This document shows, piece after piece, positions 1 to 11,050 of a stretch of 64,000 nucleotides of DNA. Origin of the DNA: Auriscalpium vulgare (taxonomy: Eukaryota > Basidiomycota > Agaricomycetes > Russulales > Auriscalpiaceae); contig JAHBBC010000011.1 of NCBI GenBank assembly GCA_019915015.1, positions 1,659,025 through 1,723,024 of the forward strand. Direction: 5' to 3'. Position 1 is the stretch's first letter; each line of letters opens with the position of its first letter. Both the position numbers and the translations under genes were made by a program. The notes below the pieces were generated by a model. It was not told the origin of the DNA. It was given only the letters and a program-made list of their open reading frames with translations, and did not search any database.

Positions 1-823
1 GACGCTCGCATCCGCGAGGCTTGTGTGCAGCTCGAGGGAGCGCAGCGTTGTCAACGCAACGCGGTTGCGGTGCAACGCATTAACCGCCGAGCCTTCTAGC
101 TCCAAGCGCAATATCAGCTCCTCCAGCGCGGTCATGCGTTCCAGGGCGTCGAGCATCTCCGCAAACTCCCCGCTACCAATCGTTTTATTGATGTACGGAA
201 TCTCCAGCACGACAAGCTTGCTCCCGAGTAGCGGCGACACCCACGGAAGCACGCCACCGCGCAGCCGTAGGTACCGCAGCGACGATGGACCCGCCGCTCC
301 GCCAACCAGGCTATCGGGGAATTGAGGCGATGAGTGCGGTGAGTCCCAAGTTCTCGAGTGCAACGCGATATCGAGGCTGTGGAGGAGCGGTGCAGGGGTG
401 CAGACGGCGTGTAGGCTGTCGTCGGTGACAAAGGCTTGCAGGGCGCGCGTACGTGCGAGGTTTGTCCCGAGGAATGCGAGCTCTACAGGGCGAATCCGGC
501 GCCTGCGCCGCCTGAGGGGCCACATGATGGTAAGGGGAACCTCTTGGGCACGCAAGAGGAAGGCAACGGCCCAGCGGCGGCCCATCGCAAACGGAACAGT
601 GATGCTGGATGCCCAGAGCGTTGGCTGGTGGAGAGCGACGCGCCGCCAGCGCTGGCAGACGTGCGTAATCATTAGCCAGCCAAGTCGATAGTTTGCCATT
701 GAAATAAATATGACTGGATCGATTGAGCACAGGATGGTGAAGATGGCAGCAAGGATCTCGGGATGGAGGCGCGCGATAGGGATCAATTCGTTGTGTTTCT
801 GGAGCTGGGATGTGTCTGTCGCC
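1..823 (-). CDS. F-box domain protein, partial (cut by left edge)
   Basis: One continuous reverse-strand frame runs from a likely splice acceptor (TTAG, 824-827) to the left edge. It opens with an F-box-like motif (LIPIARLHPEILAAIF), followed by the usual second half of this domain (THVCQRWRRVALHQPTLW), then leucine-rich sequence. Such proteins act as substrate adaptors of SCF ubiquitin ligases; that role is family knowledge, not shown here. An in-frame stop lies just upstream of the acceptor, so the start codon must be in an earlier exon that I could not place. The C-terminus is outside the window. Forward-strand frames over the same stretch are shadows. Confidence 0.62.
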
Positions 824-2786
824 CTAAGTCACTCTTTGCCTATGAATGGTGAACTAATTTGAACACACCAAAGACGGTGTTGGCGGCCACCAAATCGTCG
901 GACGTCGAAGGAATGTTGGAGCCGAAGGCATTGTGTTGCGTTGCGCCTTGCTGACGTATGGTGGGATGAGCTTTCTCAGTCTGGGGCCAAGTTGCGTTGT
1001 GACACCAGCCAATCGAGCTGTAGTAGCCATTAGCGCACAGATGTGTGCAGCAGAACACAATGTGTCCTGACCTTTCGGCTGCGTGGACTTCAGAGGTCAT
1101 CGCAAGTCTTCGAAGAAGCACAGATTTCGGGGCGGTCAAGCACGATCAGAGACAAAAAGCAACAGCACAACGACGTGTGTCGTGTAGCACAAGCGCTCAG
1201 AACATGCAGAAGTTGAAACGCGGGCGATGGCTGTGCAGGCGACCGGCGCACCTGATCTTGTCACCAAATCTCCTCCGAGTCGGAGTCTTCGAATCTAACC
1301 CTATCCTATTATCCCAATGTGCAAGTACTGAATGTTTCATCTCACGTACGACTATGGGGTAAGATGGCACCACGAGCACCCGCACGATCAACCTCGGTCC
1401 TTCCGGACTCTCCAGCAGGCATGCGCGTCGACCAATCTCACGAGCCCCGTGCTGCGCTTGCAACCTTGCCGGTTCTCCAAACTATGCCATGCAAAGCACG
1501 CGAGCGCTCCGCAGATGGCTTCCTTGTAGGCCGAACACCATCTTGATGGGCGGGAGAAGGCCTGTACACAATTTATAGCGCCGACATGAGGACGTGATAT
1601 TCTAGCGAGAAATGGAAGGTACGACGTACTGATTGGGCCTGATATCGAAGGTAGACAACCATTATGACGACCGTGGGCGATATGAGCCATGCCGACAGCG
1701 AGGATGATATGTTTGCTCGTGTGGCAATCTGCAGCGCACGAGCGTGGGGACGAATCATGATGCCCCACACCGTCGTGTTGGATCCCATCGCGGGGTGCCC
1801 ACCCGGACTTAGTGCGAGCACGACCATGTCCGACTCTCCAGGTGGCTGAGGCTGATGACGAGCTCAATTACATTGGGGGTTCTCTTCGGCGACGCCATTG
1901 GAGATGATATGCGAGGCTGGGGAAGATTGGGACCAGTGGCAAGGAAGGCGCAGTCGAGCTGAACGGGGGTTCAATAAGGATACGCCGATGAGGGCTCAAA
2001 GACACGGACTTACTTTAAGACCGGGAAGGTTGAGAATAGATCTTGAAAACACTGAGCCATGGGCCCGCTTTCGTGCTTGGAAGAGGACATTGACGGGCAT
2101 GGCTGGTGCTAGTGAGCACACGTCGTGAAACCGAGCTGTAACACGCACCAACGGTAATGTTCATTCCTGCCCTCGGTGCAGGGTCGACCGCGGGCAGGGG
2201 ATGGATGCGGCGCGTGAGGAGGGGTCGGACGGCGGGTTGAAGCGCAGCGCGACGTGGCGGCGCACGCAGGTCTCGGTGGATGATGGGCGGTGGAGGGTCG
2301 GGTATAAGCCGTCGCGGAGTGTGCTGGCCAAGATCGGGGAACTGTTGTAAGAGGTGTAAGAGTACTTTAGTATATTCGAGGGTCTAATGCGAGAGCGCAC
2401 GAATGGGGCAGAAGGAAGTGTTTCGTTGCCGATGTTGCGCGGAAGACAGTCGTTTCGCCACAAAGAACCAGCACAGTCTGCGCGGTCAAAATCTGATGAG
2501 ATAGAACCTGGCTTGCGTTTAAGGCCAGGCATCCTAGTGATGGCCGCATTGCTCTGAAGGATTCCCGGTCGCGAACGTTGGTGGACATAACGAATCTTCA
2601 ATTTCGCGATATCATACAAAGGGCGTCTGTATGCACGGCTTTAGTAGTACAGCAAAAACTGATGAAGCGGAGGGTCAGAAGGCAATAGTATCGATAGCGG
2701 CACCACGCACCAGGGTGAAGGTTACATGCAGAACGGATGCTGGCTCCGATCGTGATCGCGAGCAAAGCGGGAGGATGAAAGCGAAA
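824..2786. other. Intergenic; one short coding-like exon
   Basis: I see no convincing gene here. The only coding-like piece is a forward frame at 2201-2350 (49 codons, TAA stop) preceded by a possible acceptor (GCAG ending at 2181). Its basic/serine-rich peptide ends in LAKIGELL and could be the last exon of a decayed gene. I do not recognise its family. The rest has stop codons in all frames and no clear repeats. Confidence 0.3.
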
Positions 2787-3394
2787 TTAATTCGCCGGCC
2801 ATGGCATTGCGGGGACAAACGGCGCGATGACGATGCGCTTTGGATCCCACTGGATAGTTCCACGAGGATGAGCTCAACGCAGCATGGCGAATGTTGGTTG
2901 GAGTACTCACCACGCCGCTTGTGTAGTAAATGTCGCTTTCCACTATCTTCTGCACTTCCTCCAGACTCTCCGCCTCATAGACCAACACCGACCCGACCAT
3001 CTCCTTTGGCTCCTTATCCACGGACTCAGGAGTCAGCATCGCCCCACCGAAGACTGCGACGTCACAAAATTGTCAGCGTGGACATCCAGGACGTGGTGGA
3101 TACGTACATACGTAGGTCACCGGTACCCAGCAACTTCTTGACGCCTTTCATGTGACGAGGACGAACGGAGAGCCGACGCTCGAAGGTTCCTTCCTCTGCC
3201 TTGTCCGGGGCGTATACGATGAATTTGTGCTTGGGTGACTTGGGCCGTGCCGGTGACTTGGTTCGTGCTGGTGACTTGGGTCGTGCTGGTGACTTGGGTC
3301 GTCCTGGGGTCGCGGTCGACATGTAAGCGAGGCTGAGACGTGGCCCAGCGACGAGCCCGCGACTGGTAACGCCATGAAAGACTCGCGCAAGCAT
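2787..3394 (-). CDS. YCII-domain (YciI-like) protein, 3 exons
   Basis: Exons 3112-3394, 2911-3053 and 2787-2849 join in frame to a 162-residue protein. The introns are 58 bp (GTATGT donor, CTGAC branch) and 61 bp (GTGAGT donor). After the first join the chain reads GDLLFGGAMLTPE, then GSVLVYEAESLEEVQKIVESD, YYTSGVWDPKRIVIAPF and a stop at 2787-2789. This matches the YCII fold, a small ferredoxin-like dimeric domain of unclear enzymatic role. The N-terminus (MLARVFHGVTSRGL) is basic and hydroxylated like a mitochondrial presequence, with a second Met just after it (MSTATPG). A six-residue Lys/Ser/Pro repeat separates the leader from the domain. The chosen ATG is the first in frame that gives this leader. 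Confidence 0.85.
3234..3305 (-). repeat. In-frame 18 bp tandem repeat (4 units)
   Basis: Four 18 bp units (3234-3251, 3252-3269, 3270-3287, 3288-3305) differ at one to three bases. They lie in exon 1 of the YCII gene and encode a SPARPK-type hexapeptide repeat. Because the unit is a multiple of three, changes in copy number would keep the frame. It probably forms a flexible basic linker after the presumed targeting peptide. Confidence 0.85.
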
Positions 3395-4808
3395 CACCCG
3401 GTGTAGTGTATGTGTCCGTAGCGAAGGTCTGGGAGGACTCCTGGGGAGGACTATGTAGGCGGACGGTTGACCGTCACTGGAGGGCAAAGTCGCCCGGTAG
3501 ACGCCCGGGCCGGAAGTTGCTCTCACCCTCCACCTTCTCCCCGTCCACTTCTTCAACGTCCGCCCAATGTCCCCTTATCCAGCGAGCTGCTATCTCATGG
3601 GCATGGGGGAGAACAGTCGACCGCGAGGCTGCCCGCCGTCTTGCGCGTGAGCATCGACTGGGGTGCGCCGAAATAGCAGCGCCGGCCAGGAAGACTTACA
3701 TGACACATCGTGGAAAGCAGTGCTCTTGATGAAGCATTGGAGGGATGCAACGGCGTGAAGGTGTGCGACATGCTTGTCTCGTAATGCGGGCGGTGCTGTA
3801 CTAATGCGCCACCTGCAGTACTATTTTCACGTCCGTCCATCGAGCCCGTAGCAAATTGGGTTTCTTCATTGTATGAGCTCGCAATCTCCTTTGCCTATCT
3901 CGGTCTTCCATGGTCCCCAAGGCTCGCTATGATTGTAGGAGCACGTCAACAAGCCTTTCTCTTCGACAATAGCAGGGCGTCGCTTTTACTCAGATTGCGT
4001 TCATCTGGGTAGCTCGCACCCTTTGTCTGCTCCCTTCGAGCGCGCCGCTGTTACCCATCGACTTGTCTTGTCACTGGAGGTCTCTGTCACAGTCCCCACA
4101 TGTCAGGCATTTCATATCTTCACATGCGCCCGCCTTGATCTCATCGACGATTCTGACAGGACGAGATGGCAACATCAAATCGACCATACGAGGATCCTAG
4201 TACATGCGCTGAGGAAGATCGTTTGCAGGAAAGGATGAGATTCGGTCTAATGGTTATGCATGGTACGTCGCCTGTCAGATTTGCTTCGAATAGTATTGAG
4301 TAGGTGCATAGCGCGACCAAGGACGTCTCGACAGACCGTCCACGCGGATCTATTCATCCCGGCGCCCAGCCGGCGCAGCGCTTGTCAATATGGTTCCTGT
4401 ACTACTCGAAAGCGAAGCTCGTCGTCATGGAGAGCATCACGGACACAGAAAGACAGCATCCTAGCATTCACCTTCGCATCGAGCGCTACAGCAATTCCTC
4501 GACCCCCGGTCTGATCGAGTCTTCGGACACCCGGCGACGCAACTTACACCGTGAATGGTCGTACTCAGGCTCGCTTGTTTCCTTTTCGTACTTTTTGACA
4601 TGTATCTAACGCACGTCACCTTGCAAACAGGCCGACTCCTCTTGACTGTATGCGCTCCCGTATGGCCCTGCCACGTCGATACGCATAAGTACACGAAGTC
4701 CATCAGTACCCAAGCAAGAACCTCGTTTCATCATACGGCTGCACGCATCCTTGCCATGAGCTTTTGCTCGCTACCGCCAAACAGCAACCCACCTCGTCGC
4801 CGCGATGG
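3395..4808. other. Intergenic, no gene supported
   Basis: Short open frames exist on both strands (for example 4023-4238 and 4304-4609, forward), but none shows a recognisable domain, splice continuity or biased composition. The last 80 bp (about 4725-4808) resemble 5592-5680 and are the 3' flank of the first secreted-peptide gene, shared with its tandem duplicate. Confidence 0.5.
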
Positions 4809-5026
4809 TCAGTTATTCTCGGATTTGATGCAGGGCGACCGCTTAAACCAGCCACATTGGCGAATGTTTAGCTCTGCAGACCGTCGACGGGTCAGCCTCG
4901 TTCTCTTGACTGGAGGAAAAGCGATAACCCACCCATCGCGCGCTCCTCGACGTGCGCAGGGAGGGCGTGAACAGATGCCACGAGGACAGCGAGGGTAGCG
5001 AGCGCGGTGAAGGATGGGAGCTGCAT
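4809..5026 (-). CDS. Small secreted cysteine peptide 1 (52 aa, 2 exons)
   Basis: Exon 1 (4933-5026, 94 nt) encodes a typical secretion signal (MQLPSFTALATLAVLVASVHA) and a short pro-region (LPAHVEERAM). A 59 bp intron (4874-4932; GTGGGT donor, CTGACC branch, TGCAG acceptor) leads to exon 2 (4809-4873), whose peptide is LNIRQCGWFKRSPC plus a short polar tail and TGA. The mature product would be about 20 residues with a C-x7-C pair able to form one disulfide loop. A TATA-like CTTATA (reverse-strand TATAAG) lies at 5066-5071, about 40 bp before the ATG. The structure and both splice sites are repeated in the copy at 5680-5900, which is the main support for the gene. I do not recognise a named family. 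Confidence 0.72.
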
Positions 5027-5500
5027 TCTGTATATTCTGGCTCTAAGAAGCGGGTCCGCATACCTCTTATACTCAGTACGATCTTTCTTCACCTCTTATG
5101 GTCGCCCACGCTTGACAGAGCCCTGCACCTTCCATCCCAGAGGACACACCGATCTGCCTCCACTTTGCGAACGCGCATGCCCACGCCCGTCAAGTCACTC
5201 GAGCGTTGATCCTGCTTCAACGCCTGCGGATGATGCCCCGGTGAGCGTATTCTGCGTTTCTTGCAGCCATCGCAAAGCTCTGACGCCCATATGAATCTTG
5301 GCGTAGCCGTCCAGTGTGCGGTGCGCAACACGAATACCAGGATGCCGCCGCTCGACCGAGCACATCAAAACTGTGGTCCGTCATCGATTGCGTCCATCAT
5401 CCCTCCCACGATGGGATCATCACGAGTTTCGCGATCCACTCTAACGCTTCTCTGCAAGCTCAAACCGCTCGCGTTCCGTTGACTCGTTGACGGCTCACTC
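5027..5500 (-). promoter_or_regulatory. Conserved upstream block of peptide gene 1
   Basis: Going upstream from the ATG at 5026, the sequence carries a TATA-like box (5066-5071). From about 5100 a block follows that is repeated upstream of peptide gene 2 (about 5970-6430) and once more at about 16521-16970. The best conserved part starts GCCCACGCTTGACAGAGCC on the forward strand. The two copies beside peptide genes belong to a tandem duplication of about 870 bp that includes the genes. Confidence 0.6.
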
Positions 5501-5679
5501 TGGTCACGTCTTGTCGCCGAATCCGGCATTCCAAACACATACATTAAGTCCTCTTTAACACTTATAAGCCAGCACCCAAGCAATCACCGTGTTACATCGT
5601 ACGGCTGCATGCCTGCCGTGAGCTTCTTCATGCAATCTCGAAACAGCGACCCACCTCGAGGCTCGTCGGCGCGCGAAGA

Positions 5680-5900
5680 TCATTTCTGCGCGTGGCTGCA
5701 GGGCGCCCGCTTAAACCATTCGCATTGGCGAATATTCAGCTCTGCATACCGTCCACCGGTCAGCCTCGTTATCCTGGTACTGGTAGATGAAAATGCGAAA
5801 ACCAACCGATCGCGCGCTCATCGACGGGCACAGGAAGTGCCTGAACAAATGACACCAGGACAGTGAGGGTAGCGAGCGCGATGAAGGAGAGAAACTGCAT
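5680..5900 (-). CDS. Small secreted cysteine peptide 2 (51 aa, 2 exons)
   Basis: This is a tandem duplicate of the gene at 4809-5026. Exon 1 (5807-5900) is again exactly 94 nt and encodes MQFLSFIALATLTVLV and a pro-region ending DERAI. The intron (5742-5806) is 65 bp with the same CTGACC branch. Exon 2 (5680-5741) gives LNIRQCEWFKRAPC and a short tail. The intron has diverged more than the exons, and the mature core changes only G to E and S to A with both cysteines kept, which suggests selection on the peptide. A TATA-like element lies about 40 bp upstream of the ATG. Confidence 0.72.
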
Positions 5901-6440
5901 TCTGTATATGCTGGCTAATATGAGAGGGTACGCATGCCTCTTATACTTGGCCTAGTCGTTCTTCACCTCTTACGGTCGCCCACGCTTGACAGAGCCCTGC
6001 ACCTTCTATCCTAGAGGACACCGATCTGCCTCCACGGTGCGAACGCGCCTGCCCACGCCCGTCAAGTCGCTGGAGCATTGATCCTGATACAACTTTCGCG
6101 GATGATGCCCCTTCGGTGAGCATACTTAGTCTGCATCTCTCGCGGCCATCGCAAAGCTCTGACGCCTCTCCAGCCATATGACTCTTGGTAGTCGTCCGGG
6201 CTGCGTAGAGCGCAACACGAATACCCGGATGCCGCCGCTCGACTGAGATCCAGACTGTGGTCTGCCATCGACTGCGTTCATCATCCCTCCCACGATGGGA
6301 TCACTACGAAGCCGCCATCGCCTCTCTGCAAGCTCAAACCGCTGCCGGCCGTGTTGATTCGTTGACGACTCATCACGTCTTATCGGCGAATCCGCATCAG
6401 CAGGTCTCCTTTCTGCGGGCTTGCGAAACACGTGTCCAAG
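5901..6440 (-). promoter_or_regulatory. Conserved upstream block of peptide gene 2
   Basis: This is the second copy of the promoter-side block. It has a TATA-like element on the reverse strand at about 5938-5945 and the same conserved segment from about 5970. Homology with 5100-5500 fades near 6440, which marks the far end of the duplication unit. Confidence 0.58.
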
Positions 6441-7631
6441 TGCGCGGCGTCTCTCGTGCAGTTTCCCAACGCCCCAAGCTCACCCCAACGCGATTTGTGC
6501 TTCGAAAGGGTCCACTCTTTCGCCACATCGTCGCGGGATGTCATCCCAGTCTCTGACGCTTTGTCGCCAGCGTCTCCCAACCTTGCCTGTATGTCGTCTA
6601 TTCGACGCATCAAGATAAAAAAAGAACCGCGAGCTGCACGAAAATCTTTCGACAGCGACGAACCATAATTCGCTCTCGCACCTTTCTCATCCAATCAGCC
6701 GACGCCCTAGTTCGCACGGCACCGAAACCGCCTCTTCTTTGCCGCGCACGTCCAGCTGTTCTTTTACATCGCCGGTGTGGACCCGTGTACCCGCACGCTC
6801 ACCGTACGCCCCCTCTCGCTGAGTCGGTAGCATAGCTGACGCGTTCAAATTTTACAGGAAGATCTGGCCGGGCACCGGCCGGACTTATGCTGTCTGACGC
6901 GATGCTCGACACGGCGCACCGCACGCTCGAGCCGTGGCACACTACGATTTAAGAGGGCATCGCGCTCGATGCGCATTTGATCGATATATGCGGACGACGA
7001 CTTCAAGTTCCCCACGTCGATAAACGACGGCGCATTCAATCAACCCCGAAGATGTGGAGGACGGCAAGATAGCCATGGGCCTTGCGGCCTCGGATTAACC
7101 CCACGGACATGCGTACAACGTCCACCGGCCGCTGCGGTGTCGGACATATGCACGCAGGAACGGGGGCTCCGTTTCCCGACGTAGCTCGCTTAAGAGCAAT
7201 GGGTCAAGCACGGGCATGCGCCTGGATCCGCCCGCTCAAAGTCCCACTGGAGCAGCAGGCGTAGCAGGAGACGCGGACGCGCACACACGTCGTCAGACCG
7301 TGCATGTCCGCACTGTTGACGGTGCAAAGCTTGCACGGTGGACGTATTCAGAGTATACGGACGACACTTTGGTGGACGCAGCAGCCGTATTCACTCCCTG
7401 GGAGAGCGACACCGACGTTGAGTGCGCCGATGAATAGGAGTGCCAAGTCGACGCTTGGATTTGGATCAGGGCGGCTAAACGAACTTCGCGTCGTAGGCTC
7501 TACAGTACTCTACCAGTCTTATCTTGTATAGTAGCCATGGCTTGCAGATGGAGAGAGTCCCACTATTGGCGACACCGGTCACCAAAATAATGTAATATCC
7601 CTCTTCCTCGCAGCCGGTCGTATCCGTCGTG
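6441..7631. other. Gene-poor stretch with decayed coding-like fragments
   Basis: Several short frames look coding-like but do not join. One is forward at about 6740-6835 (FFAAHVQLFFYIAGVDP). Another is reverse at 6845-7039. A third is forward at 7216-7437, ending in an acidic tail (ESDTDVECADE) before TAG. They could be exons of one degraded gene. I could not find splice sites that connect them and recognise no domain. Confidence 0.3.
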
Positions 7632-9647
7632 CTACAAGACCTTCAACACTACCTGCGATACGGGATGCCCACTTCGTGCACGGTCTGCGCACCATCCTGA
7701 GAGCTCCTTCACGCCATGGCTGTCCTTTCTGATGCGTAACAGAACAAGCGACGCTAGGTGCGGCAGCACTGCCGTGGCGCGCGGTTCGGCGTCACTTCCC
7801 TCTTCAACCATGGGCAGTGCTTGATACACGAGCTTCCTCAAGAAAGTCTGCCCCGTATTCCCCCAGGCGCACACGCGCCGCAGCCGGGGAGAGTGAACGA
7901 CGAGCGGATCCCACCCTTCTGATCTGAGATTCGCAGACACAGAGACCTGGGCGAGTCCCGTGCCCCAGAAGAGCTTGCATGCGGCCGCGGCGATGGTGGA
8001 TTCATGGCCTGCTGAAACACGCCTCCGGGTGATGTCGACAAGCACCTCGGGCTCCGGTTCCCCCGCGCGGCTGCTGCTTCCCCTGAAGTGGAGATCGCCA
8101 GGGTATTCCGGCCATGCTTCCACGAGCACCCTGTACGGCTTCCCAGGTGGGGACCGGATCCGCGCAGCGACAGGCTCAAAATGATCTCCCCTCGTCCCTT
8201 CCCGAGAGCCCATCCACTGCCTCAGCGCCTCGAAAAATCCCTTTAGCTCTTTGTCCGGCGCGATGTCACAGGCCACATTCAGCCGGAGAAGTGCGCGCGC
8301 TGGCACGGCGAGCGTTGCCAGCAGGTACGTGCACTCCCAAGGTGAGCCCCGGAGAGTAAGTTGCTTGAGGCGACGGAAGACGACCCTTCGTGCTCCCAGG
8401 CTTGACCGTGCCCACTTGGAATGCTCCTCATACGAGCAGGCTGCAATGTGTAGCCTCGCGAGATCTCGCAGGCCCTCCAGCATGTCGAGGACGGTAGCGA
8501 GGGGCGTCACTTCGTCATCGTCCAGTACCATATCAAGCGACTCGAGGCCGTGCAGAGAAGGACGAGCCCAATCCAGTGTCCTGTAGAACTGATGAGATGC
8601 GAGATGGCGGAGGCGGGGAGCGTGCACAGTAGAGACATTGCCAAACAGCATATATGAGTTGTTGTATTCGGTGTTGCATATTTTGAAATGCAGGCTCTCC
8701 AACAGCGGCATTTCCGACGGAAGATCGTCGAGGAGAGCGCTGAACGCCCTTTCATGCCCATCCAGACGCAGGGCTCGCACGCGTGGGCTGTTATCGATAA
8801 TGAGGCGCAGAGCACTTTCCTGCGGTATCATGAAGCTTGTTTCTTCATCGGCATCTTGCATGACTCGGATGAAGGTGAGCGGCGCATCCTGTGCGCGACG
8901 GACCATCTCGTGCGCGCCGTGTTCGCCGAAGGAGAGGTCAATTACAGCCCAGAGGAAGGCAGAGTTGAGGGCCAGCGCGCGCCAAGCCCGGCAAACATGC
9001 GTCACCGCGATCAGCGGGCGTGCGCAGTACTGTTTTTGGAAGAGGTTATCCGTATATCGGCTCGCGTACCGGCTCGCATTGAACTCGTTTTTGTCGTCCA
9101 AGTTCTTGCCCGCTGTAGGGATGCCTGCTCCGTCATCGGTATCTCCTTTGTATACATTATTTACGCACCACCAATTTTGTCTCTTGTGTCTGCTGTCAGA
9201 CTTTCGCCCTCGTCCGGTGCGGATTTTACTTCGTCGGCGCTGATTCCGGCCATGAGATCCTCTCCCTCGTACTCCTTGGCATAGTACTGCCACTCCTCTT
9301 CGACCTCGCGAGTGTCTGCAGGCGCACACAGCGCAAATATGCGGGTGAGGAGCTCAACCGGAAGGCGAGAGATGGGAGCACGGGTGTTGCGGAGGGTGCG
9401 AAGCTGAAGGACAATACGAACGATCGCATGCTCTTCCTCGTCGAATGTGCTCAGTGAGACCCCTGGGATGGACAAGGAATTTATGGCTGGAATACGAGCA
9501 GAGAGGGCAGAGTCCCAGAAGGACGTGGCGAGGCTGGGTATATTGGTAAATGCATGTCAAGTTACAAGTACTGAACAGAAGGAATTCGACATACGACGGA
9601 TTGTTGGCAGGAGTGGGCTCGCCCTTGCGAGCCGCGTTGGAAGACAT
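7632..9647 (-). CDS. F-box / leucine-rich protein, 632 aa, 3 exons
   Basis: Exons 9595-9647, 9169-9533 and 7632-9112 join in frame across introns of 61 bp (GTATGT donor) and 56 bp (GTGCGT donor). The ATG at 9645-9647 gives MSSNAARKGEP. An F-box-like motif (APISRLPVELLTRIFALCAP) lies at about residues 70-89. An acidic insertion of about 60 residues then separates it from the second half (VTHVCRAWRALALNSAFLW). The remaining 450 residues are leucine-rich with no obvious enzymatic motif. It would be an SCF-type substrate adaptor by family analogy. An alternative acceptor 12 bp earlier would give a 44 bp second intron. The gene looks intact, and no GTCCGTCC palindrome precedes it, unlike the F-box genes at 38-48 kb. 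Confidence 0.8.
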
Positions 9648-10044
9648 GCCTTTCAGGGTGGTCAGAAACTTGTTCAGTATTTGCAGTTTCTCTAAAGGAT
9701 GACCACGCGTACCGGATCTTTGGACAAAGGAAAAAAAGGTCAGGCCCGGGCAGGAAGCACGTCGAGGCAAGCAGAGAGGAAGCGTGAGAATTCAGTCTTC
9801 ACCGAACCACGTCTTGAGCTGTCTTGAGTGCACCAGCTCTGCACCTTCCCGCATGCAGAATGTTCTCTTTCTTTCCCTTTCGAGCCACACGGATGAAGAA
9901 TATGGACGGTATCAGCAGGTCTTCTCGCTGCAGTGTACCTGAGTACTTCGAGAACGGCCAAGGACCTACGGTGAAAAGACGGGGCGCGAAGTAAGGAGAT
10001 CCGATATAGGTGCGTCCCTTTTTTCCATTCTAGTCAGTCGTCTC
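9648..10044. other. Intergenic, no gene supported
   Basis: No convincing coding frame or repeat is visible. It probably holds the promoter of the reverse-strand F-box gene (start at 9647) and the 3' flank of the reverse-strand peptide gene at 10045-10253. Confidence 0.5.
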
Positions 10045-10253
10045 TCATGCACGCGCCCAGCACCACCGCATCTGCTCTGAAGATGTCTCACAAATATCAG
10101 CCGGATCTTATGCACTGCCGACCAAGCATCATGGCCAACGCGCCAGACGCTTAACCCACCCATCGCGCGCTTATCGACGTGCGCAGGGAGGGCGTGAAAA
10201 GATGCCACGAGGACAGCGAGGGTAGCGAGCGTGGTGAAGAAGGAGAGTTGCAT
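10045..10253 (-). CDS. Small secreted peptide 3 (diverged C-terminus)
   Basis: Exon 1 (10160-10253) is again exactly 94 nt and encodes MQLSFFTTLATLAVLVASFHA followed by LPAHVDKRAM, so here the pro-region ends in a Kex2-type KR. The intron is best read as 83 bp (10077-10159; GTGGGT donor, CTGAT branch, TTCAG acceptor). Exon 2 then gives EQMRWCWARA and TGA, a 41-residue precursor with one cysteine. An alternative acceptor at 10115 would open a longer tail (VHKIRLIF and on). Signal peptide and TATA spacing match genes 1 and 2, but the mature part is unrelated in sequence. It is either a diverged family member or a decaying copy. Confidence 0.55.
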
Positions 10254-10726
10254 TCTGTATATGCTGGCTAATAGGAGCGGGTACGCATGCCTCTTATACT
10301 CAGTACAGTTGTTCTTCACCTATTACGATTCCCTTGAATCGTTTCTTATGTAAGCACCAGTCGCGGTTTTTGGACCCCCATGCAACTTTCATCTTCCCCC
10401 CCATATATAGCTATTTGTTCACACGGTCCAATTTCCCTAGCAAACACAATTCCCCCTCTTCGCACTTCAAAAGACTCCCGTTTCAGACAGTATTTCGCAT
10501 TTTTTAAGCTAACTAGAATAGATATGCACATAATTTCAGTGGCTCTGAAGTCAGAAGAAAATGCTCCATAATTGCCATTTCCGGTAAATAATTCCCACGC
10601 TTGATCCCATGACGTCAGTCTCGGATGCACAGCACAAGTGCACTCGGAAACTACGTCATTCCTCTCTACTCCGGCTACTGTACTACCCGGACTCGATTAC
10701 CAATCTTTTCAAAACTGTTTATAACA

Positions 10727-10786
10727 GGAATTGAACTGCAAACCTCCAAGTTTTGAAGACTATACAGTGCAGATACCACTAGACTA
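10727..10786 (-). repeat. tRNA-related SINE head (polymerase III boxes A and B)
   Basis: On the reverse strand, a box-A-like TAGTCTAGTGG (10776-10786) is followed about 32 nt later by a box-B-like GGTTTGCAGTTCAATTCC (10727-10744). This is internal pol III promoter spacing. The flanks cannot form a tRNA acceptor stem, so it is not a functional tRNA gene. A second, weaker box B (GGTCTGCAGTTCAATTTC) lies about 230 bp to the right. This is the layout of a tRNA-derived SINE, perhaps two partial copies. Confidence 0.5.
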
Positions 10787-10971
10787 CAGAGCCATTGACA
10801 ATATATACATCAATACATATGTTATAGACTATTCCTCTAGGCTTTTCAAAGCATCTAAGTCTGTCACCTCCCCATTCGTGCATTCAGAAATCATGTCATG
10901 TCTGAGCTCTAGCCAAAGTACTACGCGGAGTGAAGTACATATAAGTGTTTCTATCAGAAATTGAACTGCAG

Positions 10972-11050
10972 ACCATGCCCCTGATCAATACCTGGTGGCC
11001 TGTGCAAGCATGCGAGCGAGGCCGGCCAGGTATTAATTGGGGCATGGTTG
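10972..11050. repeat. Short hairpin-forming inverted repeat
   Basis: Arms of about 29-30 bp at 10972-11000 and 11021-11050 are complementary apart from a few mismatches, with a 20 bp loop. The shared core is ACCATGCCCC...AATACCTGG. It could be a miniature inverted-repeat element or the end of the neighbouring SINE-like sequence. No open frame is associated. Confidence 0.55.

Noticed and set aside
10727..10786. A functional tRNA gene
   Set aside because: Boxes A and B are present but no acceptor stem or sensible anticodon arm can be formed.
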